Source: Streptomyces mutomycini (GTDB lineage: Bacteria; Actinomycetota; Actinomycetes; Streptomycetales; Streptomycetaceae). From it: DNA of 64,000 nt. The position numbers were made by a program, and so were the translations under genes. The stretch lies in assembly GCF_001700505.1 (NCBI RefSeq), contig NZ_MAPV01000093.1, positions 45,130 to 109,129 on the forward strand, in the 5' to 3' direction. Below the pieces are notes generated by a model, which saw nothing but the letters and a program-made list of their open reading frames with translations, did no database searches and was not told the DNA's origin. The stretch's first letter is position 1; every line of letters starts with the position of its first letter. Shown piece by piece: positions 1 to 7,760 of the stretch.

Positions 1-79
1 TCTGTCCGCCCAGGACCGCGAAGAGGCCACTCAGCCAGAGCAGCCGGAAATCCCTGTTGCCGCTCAGCGGCATGGTCAT
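1..79 (-). CDS. MFS transporter, N-terminal fragment (runs off the left edge)
   Basis: Only the first 26 codons lie in the window. The minus strand opens with ATG at 79 behind a GGGAG ribosome-binding site, and a second in-frame ATG follows two codons later. The encoded NRDFRLLWLSGLFAVLGGQ is the typical first-helix start of major facilitator superfamily drug or metabolite exporters. The gene lies downstream of the RiPP precursor on the same strand, separated by a hairpin, so it could export the mature peptide or confer immunity; that role is inference. The rest of the protein is not visible, so substrate and subfamily cannot be judged. Confidence 0.7.
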   Translation of the reverse strand, partial: MTMPLSGNRDFRLLWLSGLFAVLGGQ

Positions 80-172
80 CGTGAACTCCCGGTGATGGTC
101 GGGGCCGTAACGAGGGGTGCGGGGCCGTTCAGGTGGGAGGACGCCTCGCACGGGTCGGGGCCGGAAGCGGCG

Positions 173-206
173 GTGGGGCGGCTCCGTCAAGACGGAACCG
201 CCCCAC
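173..206 (-). terminator. Hairpin terminator of the precursor gene
   Basis: Positions 173-188 pair with 191-206 over 16 bp with one mismatch. The stem starts about 75 nt past the stop codon of the minus-strand precursor gene and before the MFS gene. It probably ends a short precursor transcript; no strong U-run is present, as is usual in Streptomyces. Confidence 0.6.
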
Positions 207-279
207 ATCACCGACCGGCCGGGCGCCACGGCGGGAGGGCCTGTCCCCGGCCTCCGTGGCGCCGCCCTGGTGTCTCCGG

Positions 280-435
280 TCAGTTGGCGTCCATGACGAC
301 GCTGAGCACGCTGACACAGCTGCCCGGAGCCTCGATCTCCTGGGCGGCCGTCTCCTGGAGGTCCAGCACGGAGTGCGCCTCGACCTCGGGGGTCTCGTTG
401 TTGTCGTCGGCGGCGGGCTTGGTGTTCTCGGACAT
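280..435 (-). CDS. Putative RiPP precursor peptide (51 aa, radical-SAM associated)
   Basis: A 51-residue peptide starts at ATG 435, with GGAGA about 8 nt upstream. The leader is acidic (EVEAHSVLDLQ at residues 17-27). The VLDLQ block resembles the LLDLQ leader motif of AmfS/SapB-type precursors, but no lanthionine synthetase is in view. The C-terminal part, residues 37-51 (PGSCVSVLSVVMDAN), has one cysteine (Cys40) followed by alternating Ser/Val, a plausible core. It is divergent from the radical SAM operon that starts 363 bp away and has its own terminator, suggesting separate, stronger transcription. The class of modification (sactionine thioether or other cross-link) is not determined by sequence. 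A long antisense reading through this frame exists but is a GC artefact. Confidence 0.75.
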   Translation of the reverse strand: MSENTKPAADDNNETPEVEAHSVLDLQETAAQEIEAPGSCVSVLSVVMDAN

Positions 436-798
436 GGTGGTCTCCGTCCACTCGTGACTGCACTGGTTCCCGGGAGCCCCGAGGTTCCGGGTTCCGGTGG
501 GCGGGCCGTTGCCTGCCGTTGCCGAGAAAGTTAGGACGCCCCGCCTGGCGATCGCTTCGACGGCGGTATGGCTCCGGTATCGGCCCAGTTCGCAGGGGGT
601 ACGCCCGCCGCACCACTGGTCCGGTGCCGGGTGCGGACCCTCGCTGAGCAGGGAACATACCGCTCCCGAAGCGTCCTCGGACCGTCGTCGAACCGTCACG
701 CCGCACCCTGGGGACGCTTCCGCGCACGCCGGTGGGCCGACGGACAACGGCCCCTTCGGTACGCGCGCTCCCGGCCCCCCAGAAGGAGGCGGCCCCGC
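436..798. promoter_or_regulatory. Divergent promoter region between precursor and radical SAM operon
   Basis: This 363-bp stretch separates the oppositely transcribed precursor and radical SAM genes and must hold both promoters. A short direct repeat (GGCAACGG type) lies on the precursor side near 508-525. I could not assign -10/-35 boxes with confidence. No second precursor-like small gene with a credible ribosome-binding site was seen. Confidence 0.4.
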
Positions 799-1896
799 AT
801 GGAACTCGGCGAACTCGTCGGACGGCGGCCCTTCCCCGCCGCCGGCCTGCTGCTCGGCCTCACCCGACGCTGCCCCCTGAGCTGTTCCCACTGCTCGACC
901 GGATCGTCCCTGACGACACGGGAGGAGCCGGACGCGGGCCATCTCGTGCGCTTCGTCGGCTCGTTCACCGAGGAGAACCGACCCGACGTGGTGATGCTGA
1001 CCGGGGGTGAACCGCTGCTGCTGCCCGGGCTCGTCCGGGAGCTGAGCGCCCGCGCCCGCGCCGCCGGATCGCGTACGGCGCTGCTCAGCGGCATGTTCTT
1101 CGCACGCTCCGGGCGCGTTCCGCCGCAGGTCCTGCGGGCGATCGAGGGCGTGGACCACTTCTCCGCCAGTCTCGACGCCCCTCACGAACGGGAGATCCCC
1201 CGGGCCGATGTGTTCCGTGCGGTGCACCGCGTCCGGGAGGCGGGTGTGGCGGTGAGTTTCCATCTCACCGGCACGGGAGCGGACGACCCCTATCTCGCGG
1301 ACATCACCCGGGCCGTCGACGAGGAGTTCGGCGGCCAGGTGCCCTCGCTGGTCAACGAGGTCCGGCCGTTCGGCCGGGCGGCTTCCTGGGCCGCGCCCGC
1401 CAGGACCGGTCCCGAGGCGGGTGAAGTCTCCCCGTGCGCCATGGCCGCCTGGCCCGTGGTCGCCTTCGACGGGGCGGTACTGGCCTGTTGCAACCAGGAC
1501 ACCGTGGACCTGCGGCCGGCCCCCGGCCATCTGTACCTCGGGCACATCGCCACGGACGACTGGGAGGCCGTACGCCGGCGGGCCCTGGAGTCGCCGGTGC
1601 TGCGCATGATCCGTACGGTCGGACCTGCGCACCTGGCCGCCCGCTCCGGTGCGCCTTCGGGCGGCGCCTCCTACTGCGACGGGTGCCGCGCCCTGGGTAC
1701 CGACAACCGGGTGGCGGCCGAGGCCCGTTCGGTGGCGGCGGGTGCCGCGGGGGCGCTGCTGGACCTGGCCGCGGCCGGCCGCGGGGCGGCCGAGGGGCCG
1801 GTGGGCGTCGTACGGCACCACGGCTGTGCCGCGTACGCACCCCTGGTCCTCGCTCGCCGGCCGGTCGTCCCCATGGCCGCGGGCGGTTCCCGGTGA
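799..1896 (+). CDS. Radical SAM RiPP-modifying enzyme with SPASM-like cysteines
   Basis: A 365-aa protein. ATG 799 was chosen because AGAAGGAGG lies 9-17 nt upstream; in-frame codons further upstream encode Arg-rich non-protein-like sequence. The radical SAM cluster motif CxxxCxxC is Cys25, Cys29, Cys32, followed by GGEP at 69-72, so it should bind a [4Fe-4S] cluster and cleave S-adenosylmethionine. Further cysteines at 213, 230, 231, 293 and 296 resemble an auxiliary-cluster (SPASM/twitch) domain, as in peptide-modifying members. With the precursor next door it most likely installs a radical cross-link on the core. No N-terminal precursor-recognition (RRE) domain is obvious. The stop overlaps the next start (GTGA), so translation is coupled. 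Confidence 0.85.
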   Translation: MELGELVGRRPFPAAGLLLGLTRRCPLSCSHCSTGSSLTTREEPDAGHLVRFVGSFTEENRPDVVMLTGGEPLLLPGLVRELSARARAAGSRTALLSGMFFARSGRVPPQVLRAIEGVDHFSASLDAPHEREIPRADVFRAVHRVREAGVAVSFHLTGTGADDPYLADITRAVDEEFGGQVPSLVNEVRPFGRAASWAAPARTGPEAGEVSPCAMAAWPVVAFDGAVLACCNQDTVDLRPAPGHLYLGHIATDDWEAVRRRALESPVLRMIRTVGPAHLAARSGAPSGGASYCDGCRALGTDNRVAAEARSVAAGAAGALLDLAAAGRGAAEGPVGVVRHHGCAAYAPLVLARRPVVPMAAGGSR

Positions 1897-2627
1897 ACGC
1901 CGCGGGGCCGAGCACCTCGGCACGTCTGCGGGTCACCCTGGGGCTGCTGGACGGGGAGCTCCTCGACGCGATGGACCGCATGTGGAGCGCCGAGGACCTG
2001 CTGCCGCGCTACCACCGCTATCTGTGCACCATGCACGCGGTCGTGCGGGCCTCCGTTCCGCTGATGCTCCGAGCCCTGGAAAGGGCCAGGCTGCTGGAGG
2101 CCAGCGGCGACCGGCTGGCCGGCCCGCTGGCGGCGTATCTGCGCGAGCACATCCGGGAGGAGCAGGGCCACGACGCCTGGCTGCTGGAGGACATCCGGGC
2201 GGCGGGCTCGCTGCCCGGGGACGCGCTCGGCCCCATGCCCGCACCTGTGGTCGCCGCGCTCGCCGGCTCGCAGTACTACTGGATCGAGCACCACCACCCG
2301 GTGACCCTGCTCGGCTACATCGCGGTGCTGGAGGGTTACGCGCCCGCCCCGGACCTGACCTCCCGGATCGCGCGCACGACCGGCCTGCCGGACGCCGCCC
2401 TGCGGACGGTGCGGGAGCACGCGGCGCTGGACACCGGGCACCTGGACGAACTGCACGCGCTGCTGGACCGGCTGCCGCTGACCCGTGGCCAGGAGTCCGA
2501 CGTGACGGTCAGCGCCATGCACTCCCTCGACGCGCTCACCCGGCTGTTCGTCCGGCTCGGGCGCCCCGCGACGGCGCCGCCGCCGCGGGGGGCCGGACCT
2601 TCCTCACCGACGGGAGTCACCCCATGA
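1893..2627 (+). CDS. Heme-oxygenase-like (putative diiron) oxidase
   Basis: A 244-aa, mostly helical protein starting at GTG 1893, overlapping the radical SAM stop by 4 nt. Ligand-like motifs are present: a first E-x3-H around Glu89/Glu90-His93 (REEQGHD) and a second around Glu175/His176 to His183-Asp185 (HAALDTGHLDE). This pattern fits the TenA/PqqC and heme-oxygenase-like diiron oxidase superfamily, often annotated as iron-containing redox enzyme. Such enzymes use O2 for hydroxylation, desaturation or decarboxylation; a tailoring step on the peptide is inferred from the operon only. A proline/glycine-rich tail ends the protein. The stop overlaps the following ATG (ATGA). Confidence 0.75.
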   Translation: MNAAGPSTSARLRVTLGLLDGELLDAMDRMWSAEDLLPRYHRYLCTMHAVVRASVPLMLRALERARLLEASGDRLAGPLAAYLREHIREEQGHDAWLLEDIRAAGSLPGDALGPMPAPVVAALAGSQYYWIEHHHPVTLLGYIAVLEGYAPAPDLTSRIARTTGLPDAALRTVREHAALDTGHLDELHALLDRLPLTRGQESDVTVSAMHSLDALTRLFVRLGRPATAPPPRGAGPSSPTGVTP

Positions 2628-2869
2628 CCGGACCACCCGAGAGCAACGCCGCCCCCCGGCCGCCCGGAGTAGGTGAACCGCCCGTGCTGCCGGACGTGCT
2701 GTACGAGGCGGGCCTGCCGGTGGACATGCTCACCGACGAGCAGCGCCTGGTGCTCAGCGAGCTCACGGAGGAGGAGCTCGCCGTGCTGCTGGACATCAAG
2801 AGCCGGCTGGACGCGGTGGAACCCGAGGTCCGGGCGCACGGCGAGATCGCCGGCGGCGCCCTGTTCTGA
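2624..2869 (+). CDS. Small acidic RiPP-cluster accessory protein
   Basis: An 81-aa protein, ATG overlapping the previous stop. The proline-rich N-terminus leads into an acidic helical segment with LTDEQRLVLSELTEEELAVL (residues about 37-56) and ends GGALF. The C-terminal half resembles, from memory, the short domain called aroma-sacti cluster domain in public annotation, seen near radical SAM RiPP loci. It lacks cysteines. It could be a precursor-binding or scaffold partner, or a second substrate; function unknown. Translational coupling on both sides makes it an integral operon member. Confidence 0.7.
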   Translation: MTGPPESNAAPRPPGVGEPPVLPDVLYEAGLPVDMLTDEQRLVLSELTEEELAVLLDIKSRLDAVEPEVRAHGEIAGGALF

Positions 2870-3002
2870 GCGTACCGGCGCGGTCCGCCACCGGGGTCCC
2901 GCCGCGGGCACACCCCGGACGGTCCTGTGCGGGTACGGGCCGGCACGCACGCCCCCGTACCCGCACGGCAGCACCAGCACCGCCCGCAGAGAAGGGATCG
3001 TC

Positions 3003-6000
3003 ATGACCTGCCCCACGTGCCGCCAGGACCTGCCGGACGACGCGCGGTTCTGCTCGTCCTGCGGAACGCCGTGCGCCGTCGCCGCCGCCCCCGCCCCCGC
3101 CCCCGTGGAGGACGAACGCAAGCCGGTGACGGTGCTCTTCTGCGATCTCGTCGGCTCCACCGCGCTTTCGGGAGTGCTGGACCCGGAAACGCTGCGCACG
3201 GTGACGCTGCGGTACTTCGAGGCGATGAGCTCACAGATCGTGGCGCAGGGCGGCACCCCGGAGAAGTTCATCGGCGACGCGGTGATGGCCGTGTTCGGCG
3301 TACCGGTCGTCAGGGAGGACGACGCCAGGCGCGCGCTGGCGGCGGCGCTGGGGATGCGGGACGCGCTGGCCGCGCTCAACGAGGAACTGCACACCACGCT
3401 CGGCATCCGGCTCGCCACCCGTATCGGGGTCAACACCGGTCAGGTGGTGGCCGGTGGCGACGCGACTGCCCGCCAGGCCCTGGTGTCGGGGGAGACCGTC
3501 AACATCGCCGCCCGCCTGGAGCAGAACGCCGGGGCGGGCGAGATCCTCATCGGCCCGGACACCCTGCTGGCCGCCGGTCCCACGGTCTCCGCCGAGCCCA
3601 CCGGGCCGCTCCGGCTGAAGGGCAAGCAGGACAGTGTGGAGGCCCACCGGCTGCTGGCCCTGGGCGCGGACGACCCGGCGCTGTTGCGGCGCTTCGACGT
3701 GCCCTTCGTCGGGCGCCTCGCCGAGCAGGGCGCACTGGACGCGGCCCTGTCGGACACCGTGCTCGGCAGACGGACCGGTCTGCTGCGGGTGACCGGGGAG
3801 CCCGGTATCGGCAAGACCCGGCTGATACGTGAATGGCTGGCGCGGCGCTCCGCCTCGGGCGCCCTCGGCTACGGCGCGGGCCGGTGCCGCGGGCACGGGG
3901 ACCAGGGCACGCTCACTCCCCTCGCCGACGCCCTGCGCGCCCTGCCACCGCTCGCCCTCGCCGCGGACCGGCCGGAGGACGGCGGCCCCGGCACGGGCGC
4001 GGCCTCCGACGACGCGATGACCCTGCTGTCGGAGGGACTGCTGCGCGACGGCACCCCGAACGCCCCGTTCGAGGACATGTGTGCCGCACTGACGACGGCG
4101 CTGGGCAGGGCCGCCCGGGAGCGGCCTTTCGTACTGGTGCTGGACGACGCGCACGAGGCGGCTCCCCTGCTGATGCGCACACTGGAACGTCTGGCCGAGA
4201 GCTCGGGCCCCGCACGGGTGCTGTTGCTCTGTGTCGGCCGCCCCGACGGGACGGCCGACGCCACGGGCTGCCTCCAGCTCACGGGGCTGCCGCACGAGGA
4301 CAGTGTCCGGCTCGCCGGGCGGCTGACCCGGCTCGACGGCGGGGCGGGGCCGGTGGACGAGCGGCTGCTGTCCCGCGCCGAGGGCAACCCGCTCCATCTG
4401 GAACAGCTGCTGGTCGACGGCCGGGCCGGCGGAGCCGCGGACGGCTCCGCCGCCGGACTGCCGCCCACACTCCAGGCCTTGCTCGGCGCCCGGATCGGGG
4501 CGCTGGCCCGGAACGAGCGGACCGTCGTCGATCTCGCCGCCGTGATCGGCCGTGAGTTCACCTCGGTGGAACTCCTGCAGTTGGAGACGTCCACGCTGCC
4601 GGCGGCGGTGCGGGGCTCCGCGACCGTGAGCGTCCCCTCTCCCGACCGGGCCCGTCACCTGGGCCGCATCGAGGACGTACTGGTGGCGCTGACCCGGCGG
4701 CGCCTGGTGGAGCCGACTCCGGCGGGCGGCCCGGAGGCGGCGGCCTACCGGTTCAGCAGCGGGCTGGTGCACGAGGTGACGTACGCGTCGTTGTCCAAGC
4801 GCGCCAAGGCGGACCGCCACGCCTGGGCGGCCGAGTTGCCCAGGGTGCTGCGGGCCGGGGACGGCGCCGTCGGCGGTCATCTCGAACGCGCTTGCCGCTA
4901 CCGGACCGAACTCGGGCTGCTCGATGCCAGGACCGGGCAGTTGCGGACCCGCGCCGCGACGGCGCTGGGCAGAGCCGGGGCCCAGGCCGCTGCCCGGTCC
5001 GACCTGGCCTGGGCGCACAGCCTGCTGGAGCGTGCCGTCGGACTCGACCCCGACGACGCGGGCTCGGTTCGCAGGCTCGGTGAGGTGCGGGTGGCACTCG
5101 GGCAGACCGTGAGCGGGGCCCGACTGCTGCGCCAGGTACGCGACATGGACTCCGCGACGGTGGAGTCGGCGCACGCCAGACTCGCGCTCGCCGTACTGGA
5201 CCCCGCGGGTCCCGGCGCGGGGCTCACGGCCACGGCGCGGGCGGTGCTGCCGGTCTTCGAGGCGGCGGGCGACGCGGTCGGCCGGGCCCGGTCGCACCTG
5301 AGGCTCGCCCAGCACCTCCAGCAGGCAGGCCGGCACGAGGAGGCGGAGCGCGATCAGGCGTGCGCCCTGGAACAGGCGGTCCTGGCGGGAGCCGAACCGG
5401 AGCGGGCCGGTGCGCTCGGAGCCATCGGCATCTCCCTCTGGCGCGGTCCGGTGCCGGCCCCGGAGGCGGTGGCGCGCTGCCGCGCACTCCTGGACGCGCA
5501 CGGAGAGGGCCGCCCGACGGTCAGGCTCACCCTGAACTGCCCCCTGGCCGTGCTGTACGCGCTCCAGGACCGGCCGCACGAGGCACATGCCTGCCTCGCC
5601 GAGGCACAGGAGCTGGCCGGGAAACTGCGGTTCGCCGAGGCAGAGGTGTTCCTGCCGGTCTTCCGGGCCGCGGTGGAGGCGCTGCTCGGGCACACCGGCG
5701 CGGCGCTGGAGCTGCTGGCGGCGGCGGACGAGGCGGCCCGGCACGCCGACGCGGGCGGGATGCGGACGGCCGTGGCGCTGGACGCCGCCCGGATCGAACT
5801 CGACGAGGGCCGGACGCGTCGGGCGGCGGTCTGGATCGCGGGCGTCGGGACCGCCGCGGAGCTGAGCCGCGCGGACGCCGTCGACCTGAACGGACTGCGC
5901 GGCCGGCTGGCGGCCGCCGCCGGACGTCCGGTGGAGGCGGCCGACCACGCGGAGCGGGCCGTGCGGGCATCGCTGCTGACGGACTCCCCACTGGTCCGGG

Positions 6001-6179
6001 CGACGGCCGAGCTGGACCGTGCCCGCACCCTGTTCGCCCTGGGGCGGCGGGGTCCCGCCCTTGCCTCGGCGCGTTCGGCACGGGAGCACTTCACGAGCAA
6101 GGGGCATCTGCCGGGGGCCCGCCGGGCCGCCGGCTGCGTGCCGGACGAGGCCATGGTCACCACGACGGACAGGAGCTGA
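3003..6179 (+). CDS. Zinc-ribbon / class III nucleotide cyclase / AAA ATPase multidomain protein
   Basis: A 1058-aa protein with start ATG 3003 behind AGAGAAGGGA. The order is a zinc ribbon (Cys3, Cys6, Cys17, Cys20), an Ala/Pro linker, then a class III cyclase domain at about 40-215. The cyclase keeps both metal Asp residues (Asp48 in LFCDLVGST, Asp92 in FIGDAVMAVFG) and the VNIAARLE Asn/Arg motif, so it could be active. An AAA-type ATPase follows with Walker A GEPGIGKTR (Lys271) and Walker-B-like LVLDDAH. A long helical, TPR-like C-terminus completes it. Such fusions act as signal-responsive ATPases or regulators. Its place between the modification genes and the protease is unusual; a role in sensing or controlling peptide production is inference. 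Confidence 0.85.
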   Translation: MTCPTCRQDLPDDARFCSSCGTPCAVAAAPAPAPVEDERKPVTVLFCDLVGSTALSGVLDPETLRTVTLRYFEAMSSQIVAQGGTPEKFIGDAVMAVFGVPVVREDDARRALAAALGMRDALAALNEELHTTLGIRLATRIGVNTGQVVAGGDATARQALVSGETVNIAARLEQNAGAGEILIGPDTLLAAGPTVSAEPTGPLRLKGKQDSVEAHRLLALGADDPALLRRFDVPFVGRLAEQGALDAALSDTVLGRRTGLLRVTGEPGIGKTRLIREWLARRSASGALGYGAGRCRGHGDQGTLTPLADALRALPPLALAADRPEDGGPGTGAASDDAMTLLSEGLLRDGTPNAPFEDMCAALTTALGRAARERPFVLVLDDAHEAAPLLMRTLERLAESSGPARVLLLCVGRPDGTADATGCLQLTGLPHEDSVRLAGRLTRLDGGAGPVDERLLSRAEGNPLHLEQLLVDGRAGGAADGSAAGLPPTLQALLGARIGALARNERTVVDLAAVIGREFTSVELLQLETSTLPAAVRGSATVSVPSPDRARHLGRIEDVLVALTRRRLVEPTPAGGPEAAAYRFSSGLVHEVTYASLSKRAKADRHAWAAELPRVLRAGDGAVGGHLERACRYRTELGLLDARTGQLRTRAATALGRAGAQAAARSDLAWAHSLLERAVGLDPDDAGSVRRLGEVRVALGQTVSGARLLRQVRDMDSATVESAHARLALAVLDPAGPGAGLTATARAVLPVFEAAGDAVGRARSHLRLAQHLQQAGRHEEAERDQACALEQAVLAGAEPERAGALGAIGISLWRGPVPAPEAVARCRALLDAHGEGRPTVRLTLNCPLAVLYALQDRPHEAHACLAEAQELAGKLRFAEAEVFLPVFRAAVEALLGHTGAALELLAAADEAARHADAGGMRTAVALDAARIELDEGRTRRAAVWIAGVGTAAELSRADAVDLNGLRGRLAAAAGRPVEAADHAERAVRASLLTDSPLVRATAELDRARTLFALGRRGPALASARSAREHFTSKGHLPGARRAAGCVPDEAMVTTTDRS

Positions 6180-6182
6180 CCG

Positions 6183-7064
6183 ATGGGAACCAGCGGAGGG
6201 GGGACCGTGCCGGGGCAGGGGCTGACCTGGAGCCTGCGCGGGCGCGGCCCGGACGACGTGCCGGTACCCGCGGACGAGGGGCCTCCGGGCGGCCTGCCCG
6301 CGCGGCAGGCGACCGGGCGCGGGGTGCGGGTGTGCGTGGTGGACTCCGGTGTGGAGCGGGACCATCCACTGGTCGGGCCGGTGGAGAGTTCCTGGGTGGT
6401 GGTCAAGGATCCGGCGAGCGGGTCGATCACGGTCGAGCCGACCGTCACCGGGGACACCTGCGGGCACGGGACCGCGTGCGCGGGGATCATCCGCCGCACC
6501 GCCCCCGACTGCGAGATCCACAGTGTCCGGGTCCTGGGCGAGCGCTTCTCCGGCACCGGTGACGTCCTGATGGCCGGGCTGCGGTGGGCCGTGGAGCAGC
6601 GCTTCGACGTCGTGAACCTGAGCCTGTCGACCACCCGGTCCCGGTTCGCGCCGGAGCTGCACGGCCTCGCCGACCGCGCCTACTTCGGCCGTACGGTGAT
6701 CGTCGCGTCGGCCCACAACACCCCGGTGGAGAGCTTTCCCTGGCGGTTCGCCTCGGTGATCTCCGTGGGCAGCCACCAGGAGGACGCCGAGCTCCACCTG
6801 TACAACCCGGACCCCCCGGTGGAGTTCTTCGGGCCGGGGCAGAACGTGTCCGTGCCCTGGCTGGGCGGCAGGACGATCCGCACCACGGGCAACAGCTTCG
6901 CCACCCCGTACGTCGCCGGGCTCTGCGCCCGTGTCCTCTCCGGTCACCCCAGCATGACGGTCTTCCAGCTCAAGAACGCCCTCTATCTGTCCGCGGCCAA
7001 CGTGCACGCCGGCCCGCGTCCTTCCACAGCGGCAGGAGATACCAGTGACGACTCCGAGAACTGA
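6183..7064 (+). CDS. S8 (subtilisin-like) serine peptidase without signal peptide
   Basis: A 293-aa protein starting 3 nt after the preceding stop. The complete subtilase triad is readable: Asp54 (VVDSG), His95 (GHGTACAG), Ser238 (GNSFATP), plus oxyanion Asn179 (ASAHN). There is no signal peptide, propeptide or membrane segment, so it should act in the cytoplasm. In a RiPP operon the best guess is removal of the precursor leader, though S8 enzymes in RiPP loci can be nonfunctional or protective. The gene end overlaps the next gene by 20 nt. Confidence 0.85.
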   Translation: MGTSGGGTVPGQGLTWSLRGRGPDDVPVPADEGPPGGLPARQATGRGVRVCVVDSGVERDHPLVGPVESSWVVVKDPASGSITVEPTVTGDTCGHGTACAGIIRRTAPDCEIHSVRVLGERFSGTGDVLMAGLRWAVEQRFDVVNLSLSTTRSRFAPELHGLADRAYFGRTVIVASAHNTPVESFPWRFASVISVGSHQEDAELHLYNPDPPVEFFGPGQNVSVPWLGGRTIRTTGNSFATPYVAGLCARVLSGHPSMTVFQLKNALYLSAANVHAGPRPSTAAGDTSDDSEN

Positions 7065-7653
7065 TGCCACTCTTCCCCCGGCGCCCTTCGCCGTCCCCGC
7101 CGCCCCCGGTGACGACGCCCGGCGCGAGCTGCTGCAGTCGGTCGTCGACGTGGCGCGGGCGATCTTCGGGGCCGCGGCCAGCTCCGTCTTCCTGCTGGAC
7201 GAGGAGGCGGACGAACTGGTCTTCCAGGCGGTCTCCGGGGAGGGCGAGGAGTTCCTGGTGGGCCGCAGGTTCCCCGCGGGGCGCGGCATCGCCGGCTGGG
7301 TGGCGAGCTCGGGTGAGCCGATGGTGGTGGACGACCTGAGCCAGGACTCGTCCTTCGACCGTTCGCTGGCGGAGTCCACCGCCTACGTGCCTGACGCCCT
7401 GATGGCGGCCCCGCTGATCAGCGACGCGCGCGTCCTCGGGGTGCTGGAGGTGCTGGACCCCTCCCCGCAGGCCCGGTCGGGGGTCCGTGAGCTGGACCTG
7501 CTGGCGATGTTCGCCCGGCAGGCGGCGGCCGCCCTGCGCGTGCTCGCCACGCAGCCGGCGGTGAGCGCCGCGCGGCCCCTGGACGGCGAACGGCGTGAGG
7601 ACGCGCTGCAGCTCCTGGGCAGCCTGGAGCGACTGCTGCGGGGCACGGGATGA
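7045..7653 (+). CDS. GAF domain sensor protein
   Basis: A 202-aa protein starting at GTG 7045 (GGCAGGAGA upstream), inside the end of the protease gene. Residues about 25-165 form a GAF domain: a helix leading to SSVFLLDEEADELVF, the AGRGIAGWVASSGEPMVVDD turn, then APLISDARVLGVLEVL. No output domain (kinase, HTH, cyclase) follows; a short helix ends the protein. As the last operon gene next to a cyclase-domain protein, a cyclic-nucleotide or small-ligand sensing function is possible but unproven. Confidence 0.8.
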   Translation: MTTPRTDATLPPAPFAVPAAPGDDARRELLQSVVDVARAIFGAAASSVFLLDEEADELVFQAVSGEGEEFLVGRRFPAGRGIAGWVASSGEPMVVDDLSQDSSFDRSLAESTAYVPDALMAAPLISDARVLGVLEVLDPSPQARSGVRELDLLAMFARQAAAALRVLATQPAVSAARPLDGERREDALQLLGSLERLLRGTG

Positions 7654-7760
7654 GGGCCCGTAGGCTGGACGTCACGCAGGAGTGACGGCCGGAGCGACGG
7701 GCAGGAGCCGGGGTGACACCAGGCCGTTCCCGCACCGGAACCCCAGCGGAAGGACTCATC

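Noticed and set aside
280..1923. A 547-codon minus-strand frame containing the precursor as its tail
   Set aside because: Only the last 51 codons have a start, ribosome-binding site and peptide-like sequence; the rest is shadow of the radical SAM gene.
3231..7379. A 1382-codon open frame on the minus strand
   Set aside because: It is the antisense shadow of the cyclase/protease/GAF genes. High GC suppresses stops; the encoded sequence is Arg/Gly/Pro/Gln-rich without domains.
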